Assembly: GCA_022769845.1 (NCBI GenBank)
Contig: JALEIO010000118.1
Span: forward strand, 1-20,405
Source of the DNA: Oscillospiraceae bacterium
GTDB taxonomy: Bacteria; Bacillota; Clostridia; UMGS1810
Length of the DNA: 20,405 nucleotides
Direction of reading: 5' to 3'
The notes beneath the pieces were generated by a model. It ran no database searches. It had not been told where the DNA came from and was given only the letters and a program-made list of their open reading frames with translations. A program made the translations under genes and the position numbers. This document shows, one piece after another, positions 1-7,352 of this stretch. Each line of letters opens with the position of its first letter. Within the stretch, counting starts at the first letter, position 1.

Positions 1-217
1 GACGGCTATTGCTTTGTTGAGATGTCAATATAATTCTCAAGTTTTAACGGTAAACGTGTAATAAATTACAAAAATATATCAAATGTGATAAACCGATTTC
101 TAATATCGGACAGCAAAACCAAATAAAAGTATGTGTTTGTCAATTAAAAAGCAGATAAAAAGGCACCGAAAAATACATAATCCGACAACACCGAGTTGAG
201 CGTGAGAAAATGAAACA
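1..217. other. Left-edge region with no convincing gene
   Basis: No supported gene is visible here. On the plus strand one frame is open from the edge to a TAA at 31-33 and another to a TAA at 59-61. Either could be the 3' end of a gene lying outside the window, but the pieces (10 and 19 codons) are too short to recognise. A small hairpin (CCGAT/ATCGG) lies around 92-109. The stretch leads into the terminator at 218-253, so it is probably the 3' untranslated part of an upstream plus-strand transcript. Confidence 0.4.
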
Positions 218-253
218 CCACCCGCATATCAATATGCGGGTGGATTTTTTTAT
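218..253 (+). terminator. Rho-independent terminator
   Basis: A near-perfect inverted repeat (CCACCCGCAT ... ATGCGGGTGG, 218-243) with a tiny AT loop is followed by a run of T from 245. This is a classic intrinsic terminator for a plus-strand transcript entering from the left edge. It touches the stop codon of the minus-strand AraC gene. Read on the minus strand, the hairpin is followed by a weaker U-rich stretch (TGTTTCATTTTC), so it may also end the AraC transcript and act in both directions. Confidence 0.85.
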
Positions 254-1029
254 TTGTTATTCATATGTGTATTTGAAAGTGAATTTCTGAATTTTGTAGG
301 CGTTTGATTTTGATGATATTTAAAATAATTTATAAATTCGTTTTCATTTTCAAAATTCATAATAAAAGATATTTCCTTAATTGAGTATGAAGTATTGCAG
401 AGAAGATTTTTTGCCATATTCATACGCTCTATGCTTATATATTCTTTAAGCCCGATAGAATAATACCTTTTAAACAGTTTGGAAAAATATTGCGGATTAA
501 GCATATATTTTGACGCAATATCTTCAATGTATATTTTTGTGTGGCTGTTAATTCTTATCCATTCCGCCGCGTCGCGTATAAATTTATAATCTTCTTTCGA
601 ATGTAATGTAAAAGCGGCAAGCTCGTTAAGTATATTAAGAAGCACTGCTTCCTGCGAATAATTCGGATAGTTAGAGCTGTTTGCCACATGCAAAAGCTTT
701 TTAAACATAGAAGAATCAGTAAAGTTTTTAATGTAATTTGTCTTGATGTTAATTCCTTCAAAATTATCGGTATGAAAATGAATCCAATAAAACGAAACCG
801 GAGGTGAACTGATTAAATATCCTTTGTGCGAAATTCCGGGCTTTAGTATGATTGCATCATTTTTTCTGAGATGATATCTCTGTTTGTTTTCTTCAAGAAA
901 AACATCACCTGAAATGACATAAATAAGTTCATAAGTAATTTCTGTTTTTTCGGGGTGAATCCAGGTTTGTTCTGTAGAAAAAACCCCTGAATAAACATAT
1001 TCCAAGTTAAAATTATCGGTAGTAATCAT
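250..1029 (-). CDS. AraC-family transcriptional regulator
   Basis: This is probably the local regulator of the sugar-use operon that diverges from it. The protein has about 259 residues, normal for the two-domain AraC type. The N-terminal half looks like a cupin-type sensor domain (a region around ELIYVISGDVFLEE, then a segment resembling KPGISHKGY). The last ~100 residues are the double helix-turn-helix: IEDIASKYMLNPQYFSKLFK forms the first, and EISFIMNFENENEF followed by TPTKFRNS forms the second with the usual family ending. No signal peptide or membrane segment is seen, so it is cytoplasmic. The ATG at 1029 was chosen; a GTG at 1044 would add five residues but has no ribosome binding site, and neither site is strong. 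By analogy with family members it would activate the operon when it binds an imported sugar; the ligand cannot be read from sequence. Confidence 0.9.
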   Translation of the reverse strand: MITTDNFNLEYVYSGVFSTEQTWIHPEKTEITYELIYVISGDVFLEENKQRYHLRKNDAIILKPGISHKGYLISSPPVSFYWIHFHTDNFEGINIKTNYIKNFTDSSMFKKLLHVANSSNYPNYSQEAVLLNILNELAAFTLHSKEDYKFIRDAAEWIRINSHTKIYIEDIASKYMLNPQYFSKLFKRYYSIGLKEYISIERMNMAKNLLCNTSYSIKEISFIMNFENENEFINYFKYHQNQTPTKFRNSLSNTHMNNK

Positions 1030-1072
1030 ATCTCTTTTTCTCACTTTTTTTACTAAATTTTTGTACTTGTAG

Positions 1073-1078
1073 ATTATA
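1073..1078 (-). promoter_or_regulatory. Candidate -10 box of the AraC gene
   Basis: On the minus strand this hexamer reads TATAAT, a perfect sigma-A -10 box, about 44 bases upstream of the ATG at 1029. No good -35 match lies at the right distance (AATTAA at best), which would suit an activated or autoregulated promoter. The flanking DNA is very AT-rich, so chance matches are likely. Confidence 0.4.
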
Positions 1079-1097
1079 ATTTTTGATGATAAAATTT

Positions 1098-1132
1098 AAT
1101 TGTGATAATGATTATGAATTAATTATACAATT
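1098..1132. promoter_or_regulatory. Candidate operator (imperfect inverted repeat)
   Basis: AATTGTGATAAT (1098-1109) and AATTATACAATT (1121-1132) form an inverted repeat, imperfect by one base insertion. It covers the proposed -35 and -10 of the GH127 promoter in the 145-base gap between divergent genes. The motif TGATAA also recurs as a direct repeat at 1087-1092 and 1103-1108, spaced 16 bases, which resembles the direct half-sites AraC proteins use. The site is inferred from position and symmetry only; the AT-rich context weakens it. Confidence 0.3.
1100..1129 (+). promoter_or_regulatory. Candidate sigma-A promoter of the operon
   Basis: TTGTGA (1100-1105) and TATACA (1124-1129) are separated by 18 bases and would start transcription near 1136, about 40 bases before the GH127 start codon. 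Both hexamers are imperfect, as is common for regulated promoters. This is the only plausible promoter I find for the genes that follow. Confidence 0.4.
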
Positions 1133-1174
1133 GATTTATTTGTAAGTCAATAGAAAGTTAAGGGTTGTGACATT

Positions 1175-2995
1175 ATGGAAAACATTAGTTTTGACAAAGT
1201 AAAAATAAAAAAATCAATGTGGTATGATCTGCAGAAGATAAATGGAGAAAAAACGATTAATTCGGTTAGAAATCGGTTTGCCGAAACGGGCCGTTTTGAT
1301 GCTTTTAAATGTGACTGGAAAGAAGGAATGGATAAAAAACCTCATTTTTTTTGGGATTCAGATGTTGCAAAATGGATAGAGGGCGTTGCTTATATCGTAA
1401 CAGGAAACCGAAATGATGAGCTTGAAAAATATGTTGATGATTTAGTTGACCTTGTTGAGAAAAATCAACATAAAAACGGATATTTTAATATTTTTTATAC
1501 TGTGTGCGATCCGGGAAAAGAGTGGACACAAAGAAAAAATCACGAGCTGTATTGTGCCGGACATCTCATAGAGGCGGCGATTGCATATAAAAAGGCAACA
1601 AAAAAGGATAAACTTTTAAAATGTATGATAAAATATGCAGATTACATATATAAGGTTTTTGTCGAGGAAAAAAGCGCTTCTTTTGTAACCTGCGGACACG
1701 AGGAAATCGAACTTGCGCTTGTTCGTCTGTTCTATGAAACAAATAACAAAAAATATCTTGATTTGGCGCAGTTTTTTATAGATATGCGCGGAAATAACGA
1801 TAAGGACTTTAACGCCGATGTTTCTTATGAGGAAAGAGCGTACGACCAAAGTCATCTTCCGGTGAGAAAACAGTTTACCGCTGAAGGACATGCTGTGAGG
1901 GGATGTTATCTTTACAGCGCAATGGCGGATTTGGCAAAAATTAATTCCGACAAAGAGCTTTTTGATGCCTGCAAATCTATTTTTAACAATATTACCGAAA
2001 AACGTATGTATGTAACCGGAGGTATTGGTTCGTCAAGAATAAAAGAAGCATTTACCATTGATTACGACTTGCCCAATCAATATGCTTACAGTGAAAGCTG
2101 TGCGGCAATATCTCTTGCGATGTTTGCAAACCGTATGTTAAAGCTTGAGAATAACAGAATTTACTCTGATATAATTGAAAAGATAATATATAATGCGGGA
2201 ATTTCGGGAATTTCGCTTTCGGGAAATAAATTTTTCTATGAAAATCCGTTAAGCTTTGGACGAAAGCTTAACAGGCAGGAAGAAAAATTTTTGGAAACAT
2301 ACGGCAGAAAATTGCCCATAAGAGAAAGAGTTGAAGTTTTTGAATGTTCATGCTGCCCGCCGAATATAAACAGGTTTTTTGCGTCAATAGGTGATTATAT
2401 TTGCTCGCAAAGCGACGACACCATATTTATTCATCAGTTTATAAACAGCGAAATTAATCTTGATGATAATACAATCCTTACAATAGAAACAGATTATCCG
2501 AAAAACGGCAGTATAAAAATTACATATAACGGCAGCAAGAAAATAAGCGTACGGCTTCCTTCGTGGTGTGAAAATCATAAAACAAGCAAAAAATATACTC
2601 TTGAAAACGGATATATGAATTTTGGAAATATACAAGACGTAACAATGGATTTTGAGATGAAACCCGTTCTTGTAAGGGCGTGCTCCAAGGTTTATGACGA
2701 CAGCGGCAAGGTGGCAGTTATGTACGGACCTGTTGTGTTTTGTGCCGAAGCTGTTGACAACGGCGATAATTTAGGCGATGTTTCGATATTAACAGACGGA
2801 AATTTTGAAATTGAAAAAGACGACTTTACTAATTTTTATGCGATAACAGCAGACGGAAAACGGCTTGAGGAGCAAACAGAGCTTTACTCGAAATACATTG
2901 ATAACGCAAGGAAATGCAAAATAAAATTGATACCGTATTATGCATTTGCCAACAGAGGCGACAGCGAAATGCAGGTATGGCTGAATGTAAGGTAA
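1175..2995 (+). CDS. GH127 family protein (beta-L-arabinofuranosidase-like, DUF1680)
   Basis: This glycoside hydrolase of 606 residues is predicted to remove beta-L-arabinofuranose or a related furanose from oligosaccharides. The family hallmark TGGIGS is present near residue 285. The zinc and nucleophile site of GH127 is intact: Glu307 and Cys309 in YSESCAAIS, and the Cys pair 393-394 in CSCCPPNINR. In characterised members the first Cys of that pair is the nucleophile and the others bind zinc. The N-terminal two thirds is the alpha/alpha barrel; the rest is beta-sandwich (around RLPSWCEN and AVMYGPVVFCAE). There is no signal peptide, so it acts in the cytoplasm on imported sugar. AAGGG at 1160-1164 sits 10 bases before the ATG. 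It is the first gene of the operon. The family also includes an aceric-acid hydrolase acting on rhamnogalacturonan-II, so the exact substrate is open. Confidence 0.92.
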   Translation: MENISFDKVKIKKSMWYDLQKINGEKTINSVRNRFAETGRFDAFKCDWKEGMDKKPHFFWDSDVAKWIEGVAYIVTGNRNDELEKYVDDLVDLVEKNQHKNGYFNIFYTVCDPGKEWTQRKNHELYCAGHLIEAAIAYKKATKKDKLLKCMIKYADYIYKVFVEEKSASFVTCGHEEIELALVRLFYETNNKKYLDLAQFFIDMRGNNDKDFNADVSYEERAYDQSHLPVRKQFTAEGHAVRGCYLYSAMADLAKINSDKELFDACKSIFNNITEKRMYVTGGIGSSRIKEAFTIDYDLPNQYAYSESCAAISLAMFANRMLKLENNRIYSDIIEKIIYNAGISGISLSGNKFFYENPLSFGRKLNRQEEKFLETYGRKLPIRERVEVFECSCCPPNINRFFASIGDYICSQSDDTIFIHQFINSEINLDDNTILTIETDYPKNGSIKITYNGSKKISVRLPSWCENHKTSKKYTLENGYMNFGNIQDVTMDFEMKPVLVRACSKVYDDSGKVAVMYGPVVFCAEAVDNGDNLGDVSILTDGNFEIEKDDFTNFYAITADGKRLEEQTELYSKYIDNARKCKIKLIPYYAFANRGDSEMQVWLNVR

Positions 2996-3016
2996 TAAAT
3001 ATTCATTGCTGTTTAT

Positions 3017-3031
3017 GCCGCACATAGCGGC
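3017..3031 (+). other. Small GC stem-loop just before a ribosome binding site
   Basis: GCCGC-ACATA-GCGGC forms a 5-bp stem in the 50-base gap between the GH127 and GH33-like genes. It is directly followed by the ribosome binding site GGAAGGAAG (3032-3040). There is no T-run, so it is not a terminator. It could modestly affect translation or mRNA stability, or be chance. Confidence 0.4.
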
Positions 3032-3045
3032 GGAAGGAAGATTTT

Positions 3046-4056
3046 ATGAAAAATTATGAGGGACACATTTTACAAACGCAAAAATCGCCTACCGAAAAAA
3101 GCAGAATACCCGGAATTGTCTGTACCAAAAACGGCGCTCTTATTGCTTATTGCGAAAAGCGTCACGGAGAGGGCGGCGACTGGGCAGTTATAGACATTGT
3201 AATGAACACAAGCTTTGACGGCGGAAAAACCTGGTCGGATGAAAAGATTATAGTAAAAAGCGGCGGACACACGATCAATAATCCGGTAATGACTGTTTCA
3301 AACGATAATACAATACATTTTATGTGGTTTCGCGATTATGAAAAGGCGTTTTATCAAAAAAGCTGCGATGATGGTAAAACCTTTACCGAGCCTGTCGAAA
3401 TTACATATGCATTTGAAAAATTCAGACCGTTTTTCGATTGGAAGTGCATAGCGGCAGGTCCGGGACACGGAATATGTTTAAAAAACGGACAGCTTGTTGT
3501 TCCTGTCTGGCTCGCGGCATCGAAAGAGCATTTTCCGTCGGTGTCGGCGTCGATATTCAGCAATGATAACGGAAAAACCTGGGACTCGGGAAAAATATTA
3601 TACGCTGATGAAGAATTAAAAAATCCAAACGAAACAGCCGCAGTGGAGCTTTCGGATTCTAAAGTTTTGTTTAACTACCGAAATACAGCTTTGAATCACA
3701 AAAGAGCCGTAGGGGTAAGCGCCAATGTTGCATCCGAACTTAAGTATCTCGGTTTTGACGAAGATTTGCTTGACGCATGGTGTTTTGCATCGCTTGCAAG
3801 CTGTGAATATAAAGGAAAGCATACTATATTTTTTTCCAACTGCCGTAACGGAACTTCGGACAGATATCATCTTACAATACGTTGCTCGCAGGATGATTGC
3901 AAAACATGGAGCAGCGGCATGGAAATTGCCGATTGGGCAGGATACTCTGATATATGTGTAAAGGATGATTATTTATATTGTTATTTTGAACTGGTAAAAG
4001 AAGATAATATGTCGCTCAAGGTTATAAAAATACCGATTTTAGAAATAGTAAAATAA
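3046..4056 (+). CDS. Sialidase-fold exo-glycosidase (GH33-like)
   Basis: A six-bladed beta-propeller enzyme of 336 residues in the sialidase superfamily, predicted to release a terminal alpha-ketosidic sugar (sialic acid or a related ulosonic acid). The N-terminus carries the RIP motif (Arg20) followed by AYCEKRH and Asp45. Four Asp-boxes start at residues 56 (SFDGGKTWS), 106, 172 and 281. Candidate catalytic residues are the Arg triad Arg20, Arg212 and Arg273 (or Arg279), general acid Asp45, Glu196 and nucleophile Tyr300 in AGYSD. As I recall the Clostridium perfringens enzyme, the Arg-Asp (25) and Glu-Arg (16) spacings match exactly, so the site looks functional. There is no signal peptide, unlike many bacterial sialidases, so it acts in the cytoplasm after import. 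A strong binding site GGAAGGAAG precedes the ATG. Other activities of this fold (Kdn, Kdo or Dha release, exo-arabinanase) cannot be excluded. Confidence 0.82.
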   Translation: MKNYEGHILQTQKSPTEKSRIPGIVCTKNGALIAYCEKRHGEGGDWAVIDIVMNTSFDGGKTWSDEKIIVKSGGHTINNPVMTVSNDNTIHFMWFRDYEKAFYQKSCDDGKTFTEPVEITYAFEKFRPFFDWKCIAAGPGHGICLKNGQLVVPVWLAASKEHFPSVSASIFSNDNGKTWDSGKILYADEELKNPNETAAVELSDSKVLFNYRNTALNHKRAVGVSANVASELKYLGFDEDLLDAWCFASLASCEYKGKHTIFFSNCRNGTSDRYHLTIRCSQDDCKTWSSGMEIADWAGYSDICVKDDYLYCYFELVKEDNMSLKVIKIPILEIVK

Positions 4057-4074
4057 ATTAATTTAATTAAAAGA

Positions 4075-4079
4075 AAGGG
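4075..4079 (+). promoter_or_regulatory. Ribosome binding site deciding the lipoprotein start
   Basis: AAGGG lies nine bases before the ATG at 4089 but directly abuts the in-frame TTG at 4080. The spacing therefore favours ATG 4089 as the start of the binding lipoprotein. Confidence 0.6.
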
Positions 4080-4088
4080 TTGAAGGAA

Positions 4089-5477
4089 ATGAAAAGAATT
4101 ATTTCACTTTTGCTGTGCGTTGTTATGACGGTGGGAGTATGCTGCTCATGCACGAAGAGCGAAAAGACAACAGGTAAAGTAAAGCTTAAAATAGGTTACT
4201 GGCCCAATAAGGACACAGATCCTGAAAAGTATGAGGTTTATGAGGGATATCTTGCACAGATGAAAGAAAAATATCCCGAAGTGGAAATTGAAAAAGATTC
4301 AACTTCAATTAAACCGGACGTGTTTTTAACACTTGCGTCAAGCGGTCAGCTTCCTGATATGTACCGTGTTGCCTATACAGAGCCGCAGAGAATTATTGAC
4401 GCGGGATATGCAAGGGATATAACCGATTTTTTCAAAAAATACGGTTATGAGGAGTATACAAACAAAACATCGCTTAAAGTTGTTGAAAGAGACGGAAAAT
4501 ATTACGGTGTTCCTTATACGCTTTCGGGTGTAGGAATGTGGCACAATATGAATTTGTATGAAAAAGCAGGGCTTGTAAACGAAGACGGTTCGCCAAAATA
4601 TCCGAAAACCTACGACGAGCTTGCGGAAACTGCTAAAATAATAAAAGAAAAAACGGGAAAAGCAGGCTTTGCCATTATGACAAAGGATACCGTAGGCGGC
4701 TGGCAGTTTATGAATATTGCCTGGTCGTTCGGTGTTGAATTTATGAAAAAAGACGAAAACGGAAAGTGGAAAGCAACCTTCAACAGCCCCGAAGGTGCTG
4801 CGGCGCTTCAGTATGTTAAAGATTTAAAATGGAAATATGATGTGCTTCCCGAAAATATTCTTATTGACAAAAACGAAATCATAAAGCTTTTTGCAACAGA
4901 CCAGCTTGCAATGAGCATTTGCGGAGGTTTGTCGTGGCTTTCAAGGCCTATATTCCTGTTTAATATGAATAAAGATAAAATTGCTACATCTCCGACGCCC
5001 GAAGGTCCTTCCGGACGGTACAGCCAGATTGGCGGCGATGTTTGGATGTTCTCAAAAGAAGCAACCGACGAGCAGGTTGACGCAGCGTTCAAATGGCTGG
5101 CAATTAAGGGTGAATCTCCAAACCTTACAGAAGAATCGTACAAAAATCTTGAGGATTCGTTAAAAACCGAAAATGAAGCAGGCAATATTGTTTTAGAAAC
5201 TTCTGAAATAAACATTTGGGACAATGAGGACAGAGTTAAAAAGATAAACGATTTATATGCAAAATATACAAATGTTTTACCCTATCTTCACGTTCCTTTT
5301 GTAGCTGAAAACACAATTACAAAGAGTGAAGAACCTGTTGGTGCACAAAAGCTTTATGCACTTTTGTCAACCGCTATGCAGAAGGTTTTAATGGATAAAG
5401 ATGCGGACTGCGCGAAAATAATGGAAGAAACGGCGCAGACATTCCAAAGAGATGTTTTGGACAAAGAAACATACTAA
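4089..5477 (+). CDS. Sugar ABC transporter substrate-binding lipoprotein (family 1)
   Basis: The 462-residue extracellular binding protein of a carbohydrate importer. It begins with a lipoprotein signal peptide (MKRIISLLLCVVMTVGVCCSC); the lipid-carrying residue is most likely Cys21, although the lipobox CCSC is not ideal. The mature part has the family-1 layout: a first strand near KLKIGYWPN, ASSGQLPDMYR (binding cleft edge), YGVPYTLSGVGMWHNMNLYE, and the helical region after YPKTYDELAETAKIIKEKTG. Aromatic residues such as Trp and Tyr in the GVGMWHN and GGWQFMN segments are typical sugar-stacking positions. It is followed after 23 bases by its two permeases, and no ATPase gene is present. 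The size fits importers of oligosaccharides rather than simple sugars. The substrate cannot be read directly; the enzymes upstream suggest an arabinofuranose- or ulosonic-acid-containing oligosaccharide. Confidence 0.93.
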   Translation: MKRIISLLLCVVMTVGVCCSCTKSEKTTGKVKLKIGYWPNKDTDPEKYEVYEGYLAQMKEKYPEVEIEKDSTSIKPDVFLTLASSGQLPDMYRVAYTEPQRIIDAGYARDITDFFKKYGYEEYTNKTSLKVVERDGKYYGVPYTLSGVGMWHNMNLYEKAGLVNEDGSPKYPKTYDELAETAKIIKEKTGKAGFAIMTKDTVGGWQFMNIAWSFGVEFMKKDENGKWKATFNSPEGAAALQYVKDLKWKYDVLPENILIDKNEIIKLFATDQLAMSICGGLSWLSRPIFLFNMNKDKIATSPTPEGPSGRYSQIGGDVWMFSKEATDEQVDAAFKWLAIKGESPNLTEESYKNLEDSLKTENEAGNIVLETSEINIWDNEDRVKKINDLYAKYTNVLPYLHVPFVAENTITKSEEPVGAQKLYALLSTAMQKVLMDKDADCAKIMEETAQTFQRDVLDKETY

Positions 5478-5487
5478 TTTTAAAAAA

Positions 5488-5492
5488 GGGAG
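5488..5492 (+). promoter_or_regulatory. Ribosome binding site deciding a GTG start
   Basis: GGGAG sits eight bases before the GTG at 5501. The nearest ATG (5510) would be 17 bases away, so GTG is the better start of the first permease. Confidence 0.6.
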
Positions 5493-5500
5493 CGATTTAA

Positions 5501-6439
5501 GTGAGGGATATGACAACAAATCCTGTTGGCAATAAACCTAAAAGAATTTTAAAATCAGCCGGCAAATCCATCAGAAAAGATTATATTGCCTATCTTATGA
5601 TAGCGCCTGCTATTATATGTTACTTGGTATATCTCTGGCAGCCAATATTTTCAGGTATTATGCTTTCTTTTTATAAAACTCAGGGGTTTGAAAAGGCTTC
5701 GTTTGTAGGAATGAAAAATTACATAACAATTTTAAAAGACCCTTTGTTTTATAAAGCGTTGGGAAATTCGGCAAAATATACGCTTTGGTCGCTTCCCATT
5801 GAATCGATAATGCCCATTGTACTCGCTGTATTTATAAACGAAATTGTGCACGGGAAAAAGCTTTTTACAACAATAGTTTATCTTCCGTGTATGATACCGG
5901 GAATTGTTGCATCGGTTATGTGGAAGATTATGTTTGATCCGAGTGACGCAGGATTGTTTAACACAATTATAGAAAGGTTCGGCGGCACACCTCTTGCGTG
6001 GCTTCAAGACCCAAGGCTTACCATTATGCTTATTGTTATAAGTATTGCTTGGGCGGGAATAGGCTCAAAAACTATTTTGTATATTGCAAATCTTCAATCG
6101 GTAAGCACCGATTTATATGAAGCGGCAAGCCTTGACGGAGCCGGATTTTGGTCAAGAGTAAGGCACATAACCTTACCGCATATGTCAGGTCTTATGAAAA
6201 TGCTTATTGTAATGCAGATAATCGGCGTGTTTAAAATATTCCAGCAGCCTCTTACAATGACAGGCGGCGGACCGAATAATGAATCAATAACGCTTATGAT
6301 TTATGCTTATCAGAAGGCGTTTGAGTATTTCAGAATTGATGAATCGGCAGCGGTAAGCGTTATGGTAATGACGATACTTATAATTTTTACTGTTATATAT
6401 TTTAATATTACAAAAGCAAAAGAAAACAATAATCAGTAA
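5501..6439 (+). CDS. Sugar ABC transporter permease, MalF/UgpA type
   Basis: One of two membrane subunits of the importer, 312 residues with about six membrane spans. A cytoplasmic N-terminus rich in Lys and Arg (to about residue 26) is followed by the first span around YLMIAPAIICYLVYLW. The EAA loop that docks the ATPase is clear at about residues 206-226 (YEAASLDGAGFWSRVRHITLP). The late motif GGGPNNESITL and the ending with a single further span are typical of the UgpA/LacF group. It starts with GTG, 23 bases after the binding-protein stop, and is followed 15 bases later by the partner permease. Confidence 0.94.
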   Translation: MRDMTTNPVGNKPKRILKSAGKSIRKDYIAYLMIAPAIICYLVYLWQPIFSGIMLSFYKTQGFEKASFVGMKNYITILKDPLFYKALGNSAKYTLWSLPIESIMPIVLAVFINEIVHGKKLFTTIVYLPCMIPGIVASVMWKIMFDPSDAGLFNTIIERFGGTPLAWLQDPRLTIMLIVISIAWAGIGSKTILYIANLQSVSTDLYEAASLDGAGFWSRVRHITLPHMSGLMKMLIVMQIIGVFKIFQQPLTMTGGGPNNESITLMIYAYQKAFEYFRIDESAAVSVMVMTILIIFTVIYFNITKAKENNNQ

Positions 6440-6454
6440 AGGAGGCGGGCAATA

Positions 6455-7333
6455 ATGAAAAACAACAGAAACGGAATAATAACGGAAATTGATTATAAAA
6501 CAAAAAAAATCAAGTGTTTGTATTGGGTATTGTTTGCCTTTGTAGCTATTGCCTGTTTTATAAGCATAGCGCCTCTTTTATGGGTTATAGTTTCGGCAGG
6601 GAAAGACTTGCAAGAATTTTATTCCGTTCCACCGACAATTATACCAAAAAGCTTTCACATCAGCCGTTTTGCCGAGATATGGAAGCAATACAATTTTAAA
6701 AGATATTACATAAACACGTTGATTATTGCGGGCGGTTCGATATTTGTTTCGGTTTTTTCAAACGGGCTTGCGGGTTATGTTATATCCAAATTAAAGCCAA
6801 AGGGAATCGGAATTATATTTGGTCTTATACTTATTACAATGATGATTCCTACATCTGTTGCGATGGCAACAACTTACAAAAACATAATAGATTTTCCGAT
6901 ACTTCACGTTAATTTAATCAACAATATAATACCTATTTTGATGATGGCAGGGGCAAATTCGTTTTTAATTATTGTATTTAAAAGCTTTTTTGACGGCATA
7001 CACGATTCGTATCTTGAAGCGGCAAGATTAGACGGTTGCGGGGAATTAAAACTTTTTTTAACGGTAATAGTGCCGCTTTCAAAGCCGATAATATTTACGG
7101 GAATAATACTTTCTTTAACACATGCGTGGGGAGATTTTTTCTGGCCGTTTATGATACTTAGAAAGCAGGAGCTTTATACAATTATTGTACAGATTTATTC
7201 TATTCAGGATACAATGCCTACCGATACAATGCTTATTATGCTTACATTTGCCGTTTTACCGCTTATAATACTTTATCTTTGCTTCCAAAAATACTTTATG
7301 CAGGGGCTTGCAGGCGGCGGCGTGAAGGGATAA
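6455..7333 (+). CDS. Sugar ABC transporter permease, MalG/UgpE type
   Basis: The second membrane subunit of the importer, 292 residues. The first span lies around VLFAFVAIACFISIAPLLWV and is followed by an external stretch containing FYSVPPTIIPKSFHISRF, characteristic of the MalG/AraQ group. The EAA loop is at about residues 187-207 (LEAARLDGCGELKLFLTVIVP). It ends with the common C-terminal signature KYFMQGLAGGGVKG. The ribosome binding site AAAGGAGG overlaps the end of the previous gene, indicating coupled expression. No ATP-binding subunit follows; Firmicutes importers of this class often share one ATPase (MsmK type) coded elsewhere. Confidence 0.95.
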   Translation: MKNNRNGIITEIDYKTKKIKCLYWVLFAFVAIACFISIAPLLWVIVSAGKDLQEFYSVPPTIIPKSFHISRFAEIWKQYNFKRYYINTLIIAGGSIFVSVFSNGLAGYVISKLKPKGIGIIFGLILITMMIPTSVAMATTYKNIIDFPILHVNLINNIIPILMMAGANSFLIIVFKSFFDGIHDSYLEAARLDGCGELKLFLTVIVPLSKPIIFTGIILSLTHAWGDFFWPFMILRKQELYTIIVQIYSIQDTMPTDTMLIMLTFAVLPLIILYLCFQKYFMQGLAGGGVKG

Positions 7334-7352
7334 TGCCAAAGGAGGAAAAATA

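Noticed and set aside
1..61. 3' end of an upstream gene in one of two frames
   Set aside because: Only 10 or 19 codons are visible and no family can be recognised, so I do not call a gene.
1..217. A small RNA or riboswitch before the terminator
   Set aside because: No known riboswitch or small-RNA consensus was recognised and no plus-strand gene follows the terminator; the 3' end of an upstream transcript is the simpler reading.
4080..4088. TTG at 4080 as the start of the binding lipoprotein
   Set aside because: The ribosome binding site would touch the start codon; ATG 4089 has correct spacing and gives a clean signal peptide.
4808..5224. A minus-strand open frame of 138 codons opposite the binding-protein gene
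   Set aside because: It is fully antisense to a well-supported gene, has no domain signature, and is probably a by-product of codon bias.
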